From positions 2,430,571 to 2,494,570 of the forward strand of contig NZ_OESQ01000001.1 in the NCBI RefSeq assembly GCF_900240245.1: DNA of 64,000 bases, read 5' to 3'. The notes under the pieces were generated by a model that saw only the letters and a list, made by a program, of their open reading frames with translations, ran no database searches and had not been told where the DNA came from. Of this stretch, positions 8,325-16,464 are shown piece after piece. Position 1 is the first letter of the stretch; each line of letters starts with the position of its first letter. The position numbers were made by a program, and so were the translations under genes. The DNA comes from Lachnoclostridium edouardi (lineage in GTDB: Bacteria > Bacillota > Clostridia > Lachnospirales > Lachnospiraceae).

Positions 8325-8374
8325 ATTTTTATGTAAATTTATAAGAAAATAAGGGAAAAGTGGGGAAAAAGTGT

Positions 8375-8403
8375 TTGATTTTATAGAAAAATGTGGATAT
8401 AAT
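8375..8403 (+). promoter_or_regulatory. Sigma-A promoter of xerD
   Basis: TTGATT (8375-8380), 17-base spacer, TATAAT (8398-8403). Transcription would begin near 8410, about 50 bases ahead of the xerD start. Confidence 0.6.
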
Positions 8404-8462
8404 GTTATCAGAAGGCCTATTTTTACCTAATGTGGGGGAGATCGCAGGCCAGGGGGAAGGAA

Positions 8463-9350
8463 ATGATTGGTGAGATAGAGAAATTTATTATTTATCTGCG
8501 GGAGGTTAAAAAGCTGTCCAAAAATACAGAAGTATCTTACCGAAGAGACTTGGCTCAAATGGCGGCGTTTCTTGCAGATAAGGGTGTAACAGACATTACA
8601 AAAGTGACGAAGACTGTGCTTAATTCTTATATTCTTTATTTAGAAAAAGAAGGAAGGGCCTCCACTACTATTTCTCGTGTAATGGCGTCTATGAAGGCTT
8701 TTTTTCATTATGAGGTGATGGAGGGGAGACTGAGAAGAGATCCTGCAGAACTGATGAAAGCGCCAAAGGTAGAGAAAAAGATACCGGTAATTTTAAGCGT
8801 GAATGAGGTGAACTGCCTTTTGGCTCAGCCAAACGGAGGGGAGCCTAAGGAGATAAGAGATAAGGCTATGCTGGAGCTTTTATATGCTACAGGCATCAGA
8901 GTTTCAGAGCTGATTCACTTAAAAGTGGATGATATTAATTTGTCCATAGGTTTTATTACATGCAGAGATGAAAGAAGGGAAAGGACGGTTCCCTTTGGAA
9001 AGGTTGCCAGCCAGGCCCTTATTCAGTATATGGAGCAGGCAAGACCTTTGCTTTTAAAAGGGAGAACGTCGGAGTGGCTTTTCACTAATTGCAACGGACA
9101 GCCTATGAGCCGTCAGGGCTTTTGGAAAATTGTAAAGCACTATGGAGAGCAGGCAGGCATTAAGGCGGATATTACCCCTCACACGCTGCGCCATTCTTTT
9201 GCGGCTCATTTGCTGGGAAACGGGGCGGATATTCATGCAGTACAGGCGCTGCTGGGACATTCAGATATGGCCACAACTCAAAGTTACATCACATATTCCA
9301 GGTTGGAAAATGAAAGGGCTGCATACGCCCAGGTACATCCCAGAGGATAA
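8463..9350 (+). CDS. xerD: Tyrosine recombinase XerD
   Basis: 295 residues from the ATG at 8463, which follows GGGGGAAGGA; an earlier in-frame ATG at 8430 lacks a ribosome site. The N-terminal SAM-like core-binding domain (1-100) precedes a catalytic domain with Arg146, His240, Arg243, His266 and Tyr275, all in canonical contexts (ATGIRVSEL, HTLRHSFA, LLGHSDMATTQSY). The beta-hairpin lysine, usually in GKGNKER, appears to be arginine here (RDERRER, about 169-174). XerD resolves chromosome dimers with XerC at dif and the position after spoIIM fits. No dif site was seen nearby. Confidence 0.85.
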   Translation: MIGEIEKFIIYLREVKKLSKNTEVSYRRDLAQMAAFLADKGVTDITKVTKTVLNSYILYLEKEGRASTTISRVMASMKAFFHYEVMEGRLRRDPAELMKAPKVEKKIPVILSVNEVNCLLAQPNGGEPKEIRDKAMLELLYATGIRVSELIHLKVDDINLSIGFITCRDERRERTVPFGKVASQALIQYMEQARPLLLKGRTSEWLFTNCNGQPMSRQGFWKIVKHYGEQAGIKADITPHTLRHSFAAHLLGNGADIHAVQALLGHSDMATTQSYITYSRLENERAAYAQVHPRG

Positions 9351-9369
9351 AAATTATATATAAAGGAGA

Positions 9370-9411
9370 AACCAGAAGAATAAATCGTTTAGATATTCCT
9401 CTGGTTTTTTC
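9370..9411 (+). terminator. Terminator after xerD
   Basis: ACCAGAAGAAT pairs with ATTCCTCTGGT (one mismatch) and is followed by TTTTTTC. Confidence 0.75.
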
Positions 9412-9478
9412 TTTGGATATAGGGTAGAATAACCATTAGCATATGTCAGAAAAAGAGAAAAGTGGAAGGAGATTTTTT

Positions 9479-10291
9479 ATGTCACATAACAGCACAGCAG
9501 AGAAAATAATAAGAGGAGCAGTAGTTATGGCAGCAATTTCCGCAGCGTTTATAGCAGGCTCTGAAACTATTTATCAGTCTCTCAGCCGTATAGGCCGTCC
9601 TTTCAGCGAAGAGCCGATTTACACTCCGGGAGTCTATACAGAAGAAGAAAACGGTTACGGCGGGCCTGTAACAGTAACTATAAAAGTGACGGACAGGGAA
9701 ATTTTAAGTGTGAAAGCAGACGGGGCAAATGAAACAGACGGGATAGGCAGCAAAGCCGTAAATCAGCTTCCTTTAATGATGGTAAAAAGACAGACATGTA
9801 ATGTGGACGGCATCAGCGGAGCTACAAAAAGCAGCGCCGCAGTGAAGACAGCGGCGGCAAAGGCCTTGGCTCATGCCAGGGGAGAGGAATATGTGGAGGA
9901 AAAACCGGCTGGCTTTGTTACTCCGGACCATATGGCAGACGGCACATATAAATATGAGCAGGGATTTGACGACTCAGGCTACAACAATATTGTCACATTA
10001 GAAATAAAGAACGGAAAAGTAGCAGCCTGTTCCTGGGACGCGTTAAATCAGGATGGCGTATATAAAAGCCAGCTTTGTATGAACGGAGAATACGTAATGA
10101 CAGAAAACGGTCCCACATGGGATGAACAGGCAAAGGCCCTGGCACAGTATGTGATAGAAAATCAGTCCATTGAAAATCTGGCGGACAGTAATGGATATAC
10201 AAATCAGGTGGCCTCTGTAAGCATTAATATTTTTCCGTTTATTAATGGAATTAAAAGCTGTATGATGTCTGCGGCAGGTATTGAGGAGTAA
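9479..10291 (+). CDS. Membrane-anchored FMN-binding domain protein
   Basis: 270 residues from the ATG at 9479, chosen because GGAAGGAG lies eight bases upstream; the earlier in-frame ATG at 9443 has no ribosome site. An N-terminal hydrophobic helix (about 12-30) anchors or exports it. An FMN_bind domain follows (about 50-140) with the motif DGISGATKSS, in which the threonine would carry covalent FMN, as in Rnf/Nqr subunits. A second half (about 148-270) looks like a degenerate copy (KYEQGFDDSGYNNIVTLEI) without that motif. Such proteins pass electrons outside the membrane; the partner is not adjacent. Confidence 0.75.
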   Translation: MSHNSTAEKIIRGAVVMAAISAAFIAGSETIYQSLSRIGRPFSEEPIYTPGVYTEEENGYGGPVTVTIKVTDREILSVKADGANETDGIGSKAVNQLPLMMVKRQTCNVDGISGATKSSAAVKTAAAKALAHARGEEYVEEKPAGFVTPDHMADGTYKYEQGFDDSGYNNIVTLEIKNGKVAACSWDALNQDGVYKSQLCMNGEYVMTENGPTWDEQAKALAQYVIENQSIENLADSNGYTNQVASVSINIFPFINGIKSCMMSAAGIEE

Positions 10292-10380
10292 AATCCTAAG
10301 ATAAAGTCTTTGGCTGAGCCATTGCGCGGAAACCTCCGCCGTGATATCATAAAGGGAAGTATAACCAGGAGGACAGGAAG

Positions 10381-10905
10381 ATGAAAAAACTTGAAGATTA
10401 TGTGAGAAGTATACCAGATTTTCCGGAGCCGGGGATTATCTTTCGGGATGTAACTACTATTCTGCAGGATTCTGACGGACTGCATATGGCGGTGGACGGT
10501 TTAAGGGACCTGGTGAAGGGGCTGGATTATGATGTGGTAATTGGACCAGAATCCAGAGGCTTTATTTTCGGCGTTCCGGTGGCCTATGCAGAGCACAAAA
10601 GCTTTGTGCCTGTAAGAAAAAAGGGAAAGCTGCCCTGCGAGACAATACAGGCGGAGTATGAGCTGGAATACGGAACAGCAGTTGTGGAGATGCATAAGGA
10701 CTCTATTAAACCAGGGCAAAAGGTAGTAATTGTAGACGATTTAATGGCTACAGGAGGAACAATTGAGGCAATTATCAAAATGGTAGAACAGCTGGGAGGA
10801 CAGATTGTAAAGGTCTGTTTTGTTATGGAGCTGGCAGGACTTTGCGGCAGAAAAAGGCTGGAAGGCTACCAGGTGGATTCGCTGATTGTATATGAGGGAA
10901 AATGA
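10381..10905 (+). CDS. apt: Adenine phosphoribosyltransferase
   Basis: 174 residues, the usual Apt length. The 5-phosphoribosyl-1-pyrophosphate site is VVIVDDLMATGGT (about 115-127), and GPESRGFIFG (about 55-64) is the Apt signature. It salvages adenine with PRPP to AMP in the cytoplasm. Start follows CAGGAGGACAGGAAG. Its stop codon overlaps the start of the LacI-type regulator (ATGA), so the two are translationally coupled, an unusual pairing that puts the regulator under the apt promoter. Confidence 0.95.
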   Translation: MKKLEDYVRSIPDFPEPGIIFRDVTTILQDSDGLHMAVDGLRDLVKGLDYDVVIGPESRGFIFGVPVAYAEHKSFVPVRKKGKLPCETIQAEYELEYGTAVVEMHKDSIKPGQKVVIVDDLMATGGTIEAIIKMVEQLGGQIVKVCFVMELAGLCGRKRLEGYQVDSLIVYEGK

Positions 10906-11963
10906 AAGGTAAAAAAGAGATGGTAACACAAGAACAGATTGCCAGAAACCTTCATATCTCCAGGACAACTGTAGCAAGAGCGTTTAAGGGACAATTTGTC
11001 AGCGAGGAAACTAGAAAAAAGGTATTGGAGGAGGCAAAAAGGCTTGGATATGAGCCTAATGCTGCCGCCACAAGTCTGGCTTTGAAAAATACAAAGGACA
11101 TTTATGCCTTTATTATCGCTACCATTGACGAAGGATATGGCAGACAGACAAAAGAAGGCATTATGGAAGCTGCTAGAATGTGGAAGGGCTATAACTTTGA
11201 AATACACGTAATATTTACAGATATTACGAAAGGCTCTCAGGGCTGCAGGATTCAGATGGAGCAGTTTTTTGAAGTGATTAATAAAGAAAAGGCTGACGGC
11301 ATTATTTTCAGCGCCTTATCTCAGGAAAATATGGATTGGGTGGAAAGAGTATGCCGGGAAAAGCGGCTTCCTCTTATGACCTTGGATATGATTTACAAGT
11401 GCGACAATTTATGTCATGTGGGGCCGGACTATTTTAATTTGGGCACCTATTCCGCCGCATATATTGCAGGGCTGATGATGAAACGAGGATATATTCTTAC
11501 TTTAGGCTATGACGAGGGGTATGAGCTGAGCAAGCTGAGAATGGAGGGATTTCACCATAAATTAAAAGAATATCCGGAAATTGTATGCAGGGATGTGAAT
11601 CTGGAACAAATATCCAGCTTATATTACAGAAAGATTTTGGAGGAAGAGTTTAGAAAACAGGTGCCTGTGGCTGTGTACGCGCCTTATCATGTAGATTACA
11701 TAGGAGATTTCCTGAAAGAGAAGGGGCTAGAGCATCAGGTGATTACCATAAGCAACGGTATTAACGAAAAAATAGAAAAATACTTATTTGATGGAACCAT
11801 TGACGGCATTGTGTCTGCCAGGCCTTATTTTTTAGGGGCAGTGGCGGCCAGCAATTTTTTCAAATACTTTTTCAGAAAAACAGAGATGCTTCAGGGAACC
11901 ATAGACGTGTCCTGTGATATTTACATAAAAGAAAATTATAACCGATACGACAAGATTTTTTGA
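10902..11963 (+). CDS. LacI-family transcriptional regulator
   Basis: 353 residues. The N-terminal LacI helix-turn-helix (VTQEQIARNLHISRTTVARA, about 8-27) and hinge segment (about 45-62) precede a periplasmic-binding-protein-like effector domain. It overlaps apt by four bases and is followed by a 230-bp gap that holds two palindromes with central CGCG (12082-12095, 12154-12177), the symmetry LacI-type regulators recognise. It therefore most likely represses the downstream Ntn hydrolase and perhaps the whole allantoinase-racemase-permease run. The ligand is unknown; the effector domain is not obviously that of a sugar-specific subgroup. Confidence 0.85.
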   Translation: MKGKKEMVTQEQIARNLHISRTTVARAFKGQFVSEETRKKVLEEAKRLGYEPNAAATSLALKNTKDIYAFIIATIDEGYGRQTKEGIMEAARMWKGYNFEIHVIFTDITKGSQGCRIQMEQFFEVINKEKADGIIFSALSQENMDWVERVCREKRLPLMTLDMIYKCDNLCHVGPDYFNLGTYSAAYIAGLMMKRGYILTLGYDEGYELSKLRMEGFHHKLKEYPEIVCRDVNLEQISSLYYRKILEEEFRKQVPVAVYAPYHVDYIGDFLKEKGLEHQVITISNGINEKIEKYLFDGTIDGIVSARPYFLGAVAASNFFKYFFRKTEMLQGTIDVSCDIYIKENYNRYDKIF

Positions 11964-12081
11964 TTTGTGCAGAATAGACAAAAAATCTCAATAAAATTGT
12001 TTATAATGGGGAAAAAGACGGAAATAGAAAAGATCATGTTGCATCCCTCTGAAGATTATGATAATATAAAATCATCCTAAA

Positions 12082-12095
12082 TGTTCGCGCGGACA
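12082..12095. promoter_or_regulatory. LacI-type operator O1
   Basis: TGTTCGCGCGGACA is a palindrome with one mismatched pair and a central CGCGCG. It lies 77 bp (centre to centre) from the second site, roughly seven helical turns, so looping between them is possible. Confidence 0.65.
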
Positions 12096-12128
12096 ATAAA
12101 AGTAACAAAGGTTGAGAAAAGGTAATAT

Positions 12129-12134
12129 TATAAT
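12129..12134 (+). promoter_or_regulatory. Candidate -10 box of the Ntn hydrolase gene
   Basis: TATAAT between the two LacI-type palindromes. No convincing -35 is seen at 16-18 bases upstream (the nearest hexamer is CAAAGG). Confidence 0.35.
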
Positions 12135-12153
12135 TTACCATATTTTTTTAAAC

Positions 12154-12177
12154 AGAAATGCTCGCGTGAACATTTCT
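12154..12177. promoter_or_regulatory. LacI-type operator O2
   Basis: A 24-base palindrome with core TGCTCGCGTGAACA (12159-12172) and flanks AGAAA/TTTCT that extend the symmetry. It lies downstream of the candidate -10 and just before the ribosome site, where bound repressor would block RNA polymerase. Confidence 0.65.
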
Positions 12178-12193
12178 AGAAAAGGGGATAATT

Positions 12194-13219
12194 ATGGCAA
12201 AAAAAATGTATGTAATCGGTATGGTGAGTTTTTTATCAGCAGTAAGCACATTTTCTTCATTAGCATGTACTTTAGTGGGAGCTAACGGCGGAGCTACAGT
12301 GACAGGAAATGCTTATATTGCTTCTACAAGTGATAATCCATATTTGCCGGGGCCGAGGAAACCAGTTTATGTAACAATTCCAAAAGATGGAGGCTATAAG
12401 TTTGTGCATACGCCATGTCTTATTAAAAATGAAGATGGAACGTTTGAGGATGTAGGGTCTGACCGTGGAATGAATGAGACAGGTTTTAGCTGGACAAGAT
12501 CATGGGTAGTGCCAGACGAACCTGAAGATCCTAACAAGATGGCAGCAGTCGACTGGTTTGTAAAAATGGGTTCTACAATATCAAATGTGGATGAGGCAAT
12601 TGAGTTTGTAAAAAATAATCCTAAAGGAATAGGTTGTCAGGGCAATTATATTTTTGCAGATGGAGAAGGAAATATGGCAGTTGTGGAAGTTGGATTTCAG
12701 ACAGTTACGGTTGTAGGAAAATGGGATAAAAACCACAGCGGGCTTGCAGCTAGGGCAAATAGATGGGAATCTGAAGCTATGAAACCATTAGATATCAGTG
12801 CAACAGAAAATTCTGTTTATTATAATACATCTGAGTATCGCTATACAAGAGCAGCACAGCTGGTAAATATAAATTCTGGAAATATTACTATTGATACTAT
12901 GAAAGATATAATTGGTGATACAAACAAAGAAGCAGATCTGTCTATGCCTCATTTAAATTCTATTAATAATCATGGAGTGACAGATGGAACAATTAGCGCA
13001 GAAGTTTGTGACCCGGCGAATAGGACCTTTTGGTATACATATGGATGGTTGGACAGTAAATTTAATCCAGGGGATCCAGCTGTGTATGGGGCAAATAAAA
13101 ATTCCTGGGAAGGTCAGTGGATTCCGTTTATTATACCGGCATTGAAAGAAGAGGGATTTTACACAGACTGGGATGGGAATCTTACGGAAATGGGAGAAAG
13201 ATACATGGCCTCTCTGTAG
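12194..13219 (+). CDS. Exported Ntn-hydrolase (C69/C45-like amide hydrolase)
   Basis: 341 residues with an N-terminal signal (about 1-24) ending SSLA, then Cys25 in ACTLVGANGGATVTGNAY. In Ntn hydrolases of the C69 dipeptidase / C45 acylase type, a processed N-terminal cysteine starts such a strand and acts as nucleophile; ASTSDNP matches the family's ARNEDN-like turn. Signal peptidase or autolytic cleavage before Cys25 would expose it. Lipidation is an alternative, though SSLAC is a poor lipobox. The gene is AT-richer than its neighbours. It begins the LacI-operator-controlled unit and lies 56 bp from the allantoinase-like gene, so it may release the substrate outside the cell. Fold call is moderate; substrate unknown. 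Confidence 0.65.
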   Translation: MAKKMYVIGMVSFLSAVSTFSSLACTLVGANGGATVTGNAYIASTSDNPYLPGPRKPVYVTIPKDGGYKFVHTPCLIKNEDGTFEDVGSDRGMNETGFSWTRSWVVPDEPEDPNKMAAVDWFVKMGSTISNVDEAIEFVKNNPKGIGCQGNYIFADGEGNMAVVEVGFQTVTVVGKWDKNHSGLAARANRWESEAMKPLDISATENSVYYNTSEYRYTRAAQLVNINSGNITIDTMKDIIGDTNKEADLSMPHLNSINNHGVTDGTISAEVCDPANRTFWYTYGWLDSKFNPGDPAVYGANKNSWEGQWIPFIIPALKEEGFYTDWDGNLTEMGERYMASL

Positions 13220-13275
13220 TTGTAAATGAATGATAGAGTATCTGTAAAAATCAATAATAAGTGATGGAATGAAAA

Positions 13276-14649
13276 ATGATTGATAAATTATTAATAAATG
13301 GCGTGATTGTCAGCCATACAGAAACATACCGCGGAAATATTGGCATTGAAAATGGAAAAATCTGTGCCATTACGGCTCCTGATGAAAGGCCGGTTGCCAG
13401 AGAAGTGATTGATGTAAAGGGGAAGTATGTGATTCCCGGGGGAATTGATTCTCACATTCATTTTCAGGACCCTGGCTTTACAGAAAGAGAGGATTTTGAA
13501 AGCGGCACAGCTGCAGCGGCGGTGGGGGGAGTGACAACAGGAATTTCCCATCCTTTAAATCTGCCTCCTGTGGTAGATTTGGAAAGCTATGAATTTACAG
13601 TAAAGGCTTACGAAAATAGAGGATACATAGATTACGGCATTCACGCAGGCGGGACGGCGGGAAACTGTAGCTTAATTGAACAGCTGTGGACGGATACAGG
13701 AGCCACGTCCATTAAAATGTTTATGTGTTTTTCAGTGGCAGAATTTCCATATGTTAAGGACGACGCTTTATATGAAATTCTTACAAAAGTGGCTGCAGTT
13801 GACGGCCTGGCTATGATTCACGCTGAAAATAATGAGCTGATTCAGTACCATGAAAAAAGATTAAAGGCAGAGGGCAGAAAGGACCCTATGGCTTATTTGG
13901 AATCACATTGTGAGGAGGGAGAGTTAGAGTCTGTAAAACGGGCTTTATACTATCTGGAGATTACAGGCGCAAAAGGAGTGATTCTGCACAGCGGCATGTG
14001 CAGCGCTTTGCGGGAAATCAGAGCCGCCAAGCAGCGGGGCGTAAAAGTGTATGCCGAGTGCTGTCCTCATTTTCTCACATTTAATGATCAGGATATGGCA
14101 GAATATGGTCCATATTTAAAATTCTCCCCTGTTATGCGGGACGAGAAGAACAGGCAGGAGCTGTGGAAACTTTTGGAGGAGGGCTATATTCAGACAATGG
14201 GCTCTGACCACAGTCCTTATACAGAGGAAGAGAAGCGGCGGGGCATGATGAATATTTGGGATGCGCCAAATGGAATACCGGGAGTGCAGATGACAATGCC
14301 AGTTCTGCTTAACGGCGTAAATGAAGGAAAATTGTCCTTCCAAAGATTAGTGGAAATTACCAGCTGGAATCCGTCCAGAATTTATGGCCTGGATTACTGC
14401 AAGGGCTCTATAACTATTGGTAAGGATGCAGATCTGGTAGTTGTAGATATGGATAAAAAGCATACATTTGCAAAATCAGACATAAAGAGCAAGGCAAAAT
14501 GGTCGCCTTATGTGGGGAAAACATTTAAAGGATGGCCGGTTATGACATTTGTCCGAGGGGAAGTTGTAGCTGAAAACGGAAATGTGATTGGAAAAGCCGG
14601 ATTTGGAAAGTATGTAGAAAGAAAAAAATACGCTGAGAAAAAGCGTTAA
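13276..14649 (+). CDS. Cyclic amidohydrolase of the allantoinase/hydantoinase type
   Basis: 457 residues, a dihydroorotase-superfamily TIM barrel. All metal ligands are visible: His60 and His62 (DSHIHFQ), carbamylated Lys147 (TSIKMFM), His182 (MIHAEN), His238 (LHSG) and Asp311 (GSDHSPYTEEEK). The GSDHSP and EEEK context is closest to allantoinases, which open allantoin to allantoate, but dihydropyrimidinase and hydantoinase are near relatives. No allantoate amidohydrolase or ureidoglycolate gene is nearby, while an Asp/Glu/hydantoin racemase follows after 20 bp, so a 5-substituted hydantoin or other cyclic ureide is a better guess than allantoin. Confidence 0.8.
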   Translation: MIDKLLINGVIVSHTETYRGNIGIENGKICAITAPDERPVAREVIDVKGKYVIPGGIDSHIHFQDPGFTEREDFESGTAAAAVGGVTTGISHPLNLPPVVDLESYEFTVKAYENRGYIDYGIHAGGTAGNCSLIEQLWTDTGATSIKMFMCFSVAEFPYVKDDALYEILTKVAAVDGLAMIHAENNELIQYHEKRLKAEGRKDPMAYLESHCEEGELESVKRALYYLEITGAKGVILHSGMCSALREIRAAKQRGVKVYAECCPHFLTFNDQDMAEYGPYLKFSPVMRDEKNRQELWKLLEEGYIQTMGSDHSPYTEEEKRRGMMNIWDAPNGIPGVQMTMPVLLNGVNEGKLSFQRLVEITSWNPSRIYGLDYCKGSITIGKDADLVVVDMDKKHTFAKSDIKSKAKWSPYVGKTFKGWPVMTFVRGEVVAENGNVIGKAGFGKYVERKKYAEKKR

Positions 14650-14669
14650 AGAAAGAGAGGAAATTATAT

Positions 14670-15404
14670 ATGAAAATTTTAGTTGCAAATCCAAATAGTT
14701 CAGAGATCGTAACAGGGATCATTATGGAGTCTGCAAAAAGGAAGGTGAAGGATCCTACAACAGAACTGATTCCTCTGACCAATCCTAAGGGAACAAAAAA
14801 TATTGACTGTGGTTTTGCAGATTATCAGTCTGTTTGGAGCTTTATCAGAGCTATTTTAGAGAAAGTAGATGAAATTCATCCGGATGCAGTTGTTTTAGCC
14901 GGGTTTGGAAACGTAGGCGTGTTTGCTTTAAAAGAGGCTTTAAATATTCCTGTTCTCAGCATTTCCGAGACAACCCAGACGCTGGCTTGTTTAATGGGAC
15001 ACAAGTATACAGTACTGACTATGCTGAAGCAGTTTATTCCTTACCAGGAGGATTTAGTGCGCCTTTACAGACTTCAGGATAAATGTGCTTCAGTAAGAGG
15101 TATTAATGTAAATGTTGAGAAATGTGTAACAGACAGAGAAGAGACCTTAAATCAGCTGAAGGAAGAAATTCTGAAGATTGCCGAGGAAGACGGAGCAGAA
15201 GTAGTGGTTTTAGGCTGCGCAGGTCTTTGCGGATACGATGAGGCTCTTCAGGAGTTAGTGGGAATGCCTGTGTTAGATCCTGTTACTGTTACAGTAAAGG
15301 TTGCTGAAATGATGGTGGAGACAGGCTTGTGTCACAGCAAGAGAAGAAAATTTGCAAATCCTCCTCAGGATTTTGAAGCATATTTTTGGGATGGAGAAAA
15401 GTAG
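14670..15404 (+). CDS. Asp/Glu/hydantoin racemase family protein
   Basis: 244 residues with the family start MKILVANPNSS and typical blocks LAGFGNVGVFALKEA and VVVLGCAGLCG. Classical members use two cysteines as acid/base pair. The second is present (Cys183) but the first position, normally ACFGDPG, reads AGFGNVG (Gly78). A one-cysteine enzyme might racemise in one direction only or do different chemistry. It sits between a hydantoinase-like gene and a KdgT-type permease with tight spacing, the arrangement expected for hydantoin use. A paralogue is at 30646-31392. Confidence 0.75.
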   Translation: MKILVANPNSSEIVTGIIMESAKRKVKDPTTELIPLTNPKGTKNIDCGFADYQSVWSFIRAILEKVDEIHPDAVVLAGFGNVGVFALKEALNIPVLSISETTQTLACLMGHKYTVLTMLKQFIPYQEDLVRLYRLQDKCASVRGINVNVEKCVTDREETLNQLKEEILKIAEEDGAEVVVLGCAGLCGYDEALQELVGMPVLDPVTVTVKVAEMMVETGLCHSKRRKFANPPQDFEAYFWDGEK

Positions 15405-15466
15405 AAAATATCCAAAAATGGATAATAACGAGCGGGGCAGGATATAAAGTAAAGGGGGAAAATGAC

Positions 15467-16444
15467 TTGAAATCAGTAAAAATTATTAAGACAGTTGAGA
15501 AATTTCCAGGTGGCATGATGGTAATCCCACTTCTTTTAGGGTGCATTGTCAATACATTTTTTCCGGGATTTTTAGGAATTGGAGGATTTACAACAGCGTT
15601 ATTGTCAAATAAAGGTGCAGCTACTTTTGTTGGAATGTTTATTTTCTGCTGTGGAGCTTCTATTAATGTAAGGCAGATTGGAGAACCTTTTTATAAGGGA
15701 GCAGTTCTCACATTTACAAAGTTTGCGATTGGTGTAGCTATTGGAGTAATAGTAGGAAAGATATTTGGTCCTGCAGGTATTTTTACAATAACGCCTTTGG
15801 CGATTATTGCAGCCATTACTAATTCTAACAGCGTAATGTACTCTATATTGGCTAAACAGTACGGTGTGCCCACTGATGTGGGGGCAGTTTCTGTACTTTC
15901 CTTAAACGATGGTCCGTTTTTTACTATGATTGCCTTAGGTTTGACAGGAATGGCCGACATACCTTTTATGTCTATTGTTGCAGTTTTAGTGCCTTTAGGT
16001 TTAGGGATGCTTTTAGGAAATCTGGATGAGGATGTAAGAGAATTGTGTGAAAAAGGTATGCCTATTATTATTCCATTTAACGGTTTCTGTTTAGGAGCAG
16101 GCATGAACTTAATGGATGTAATTAATGCAGGCGTGCCAGGAATTATTTTAGGTTTAGTATCTATGATCAGCACAGGCTTCGGATGTTACTGGGCGTATAA
16201 TTTCTTCTTTGGAAGAAAGAAGAAAACTGCTGTAGGAGCAGGAGTTGGAAATACTGCAGGCAACGCAGTAGCTACTCCCCCGGCTATTGGGGCTGCAGAT
16301 CCGTCTCTGGCACCTTACGCAGCCGCAGCTACGGCGCAGGTGGCTGCAGCATGTGTAATCACAGCGCTCTTATGTCCTTTGCTGACAGCCTGGCTTCATA
16401 AGCGGCTGGAGAAAAAAGAATTGGCAAAAGCCAGACAAGGTTAA
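15467..16444 (+). CDS. KdgT-family (2-keto-3-deoxygluconate permease-like) transporter
   Basis: 325 residues with about ten membrane segments. The TTG at 15467 is chosen: AAAGGGGG lies nine bases upstream and the protein then begins KSVKIIKTVEKFPGGMMVIP, like its paralogue at 29612; a longer reading would overlap the racemase. KdgT signatures are FCCGASINVRQIGEPFYKGA and VGNTAGNAVATPPA. E. coli KdgT is a proton symporter for 2-keto-3-deoxygluconate. Here the neighbours are a racemase and a cyclic amidohydrolase, so the substrate is probably a ureido or amino acid rather than a sugar acid. Confidence 0.8.
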   Translation: MKSVKIIKTVEKFPGGMMVIPLLLGCIVNTFFPGFLGIGGFTTALLSNKGAATFVGMFIFCCGASINVRQIGEPFYKGAVLTFTKFAIGVAIGVIVGKIFGPAGIFTITPLAIIAAITNSNSVMYSILAKQYGVPTDVGAVSVLSLNDGPFFTMIALGLTGMADIPFMSIVAVLVPLGLGMLLGNLDEDVRELCEKGMPIIIPFNGFCLGAGMNLMDVINAGVPGIILGLVSMISTGFGCYWAYNFFFGRKKKTAVGAGVGNTAGNAVATPPAIGAADPSLAPYAAAATAQVAAACVITALLCPLLTAWLHKRLEKKELAKARQG

Positions 16445-16464
16445 AAAAATTTAAATAAAAAGAA

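Larger units (their letters stand above)
8121..8462. other. 342-bp intergenic region between divergent marR and xerD
   Basis: No coding frame is supported. It holds the MarR operator, direct repeats CTCGTG, a hairpin AGTGCCT/AGGCACT (8226-8246), the double palindrome at 8282-8324 and the xerD promoter. The density of structured sequence with no gene is higher than elsewhere in the window; a small RNA or the footprint of a short mobile element is possible. Confidence 0.5.

Noticed and set aside
12194..13219. Bile salt hydrolase (choloylglycine hydrolase C59) reading of the exported Ntn hydrolase
   Set aside because: The BSH-type start (Met-Cys-Thr) and typical substrate-loop residues are not seen; the signal peptide and ACTLVGANGG start fit C69/C45-type relatives better.
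15386..15466. Longer N-terminus of the first KdgT-type permease
   Set aside because: It would overlap the racemase gene, and the paralogue begins at the position corresponding to the TTG at 15467.
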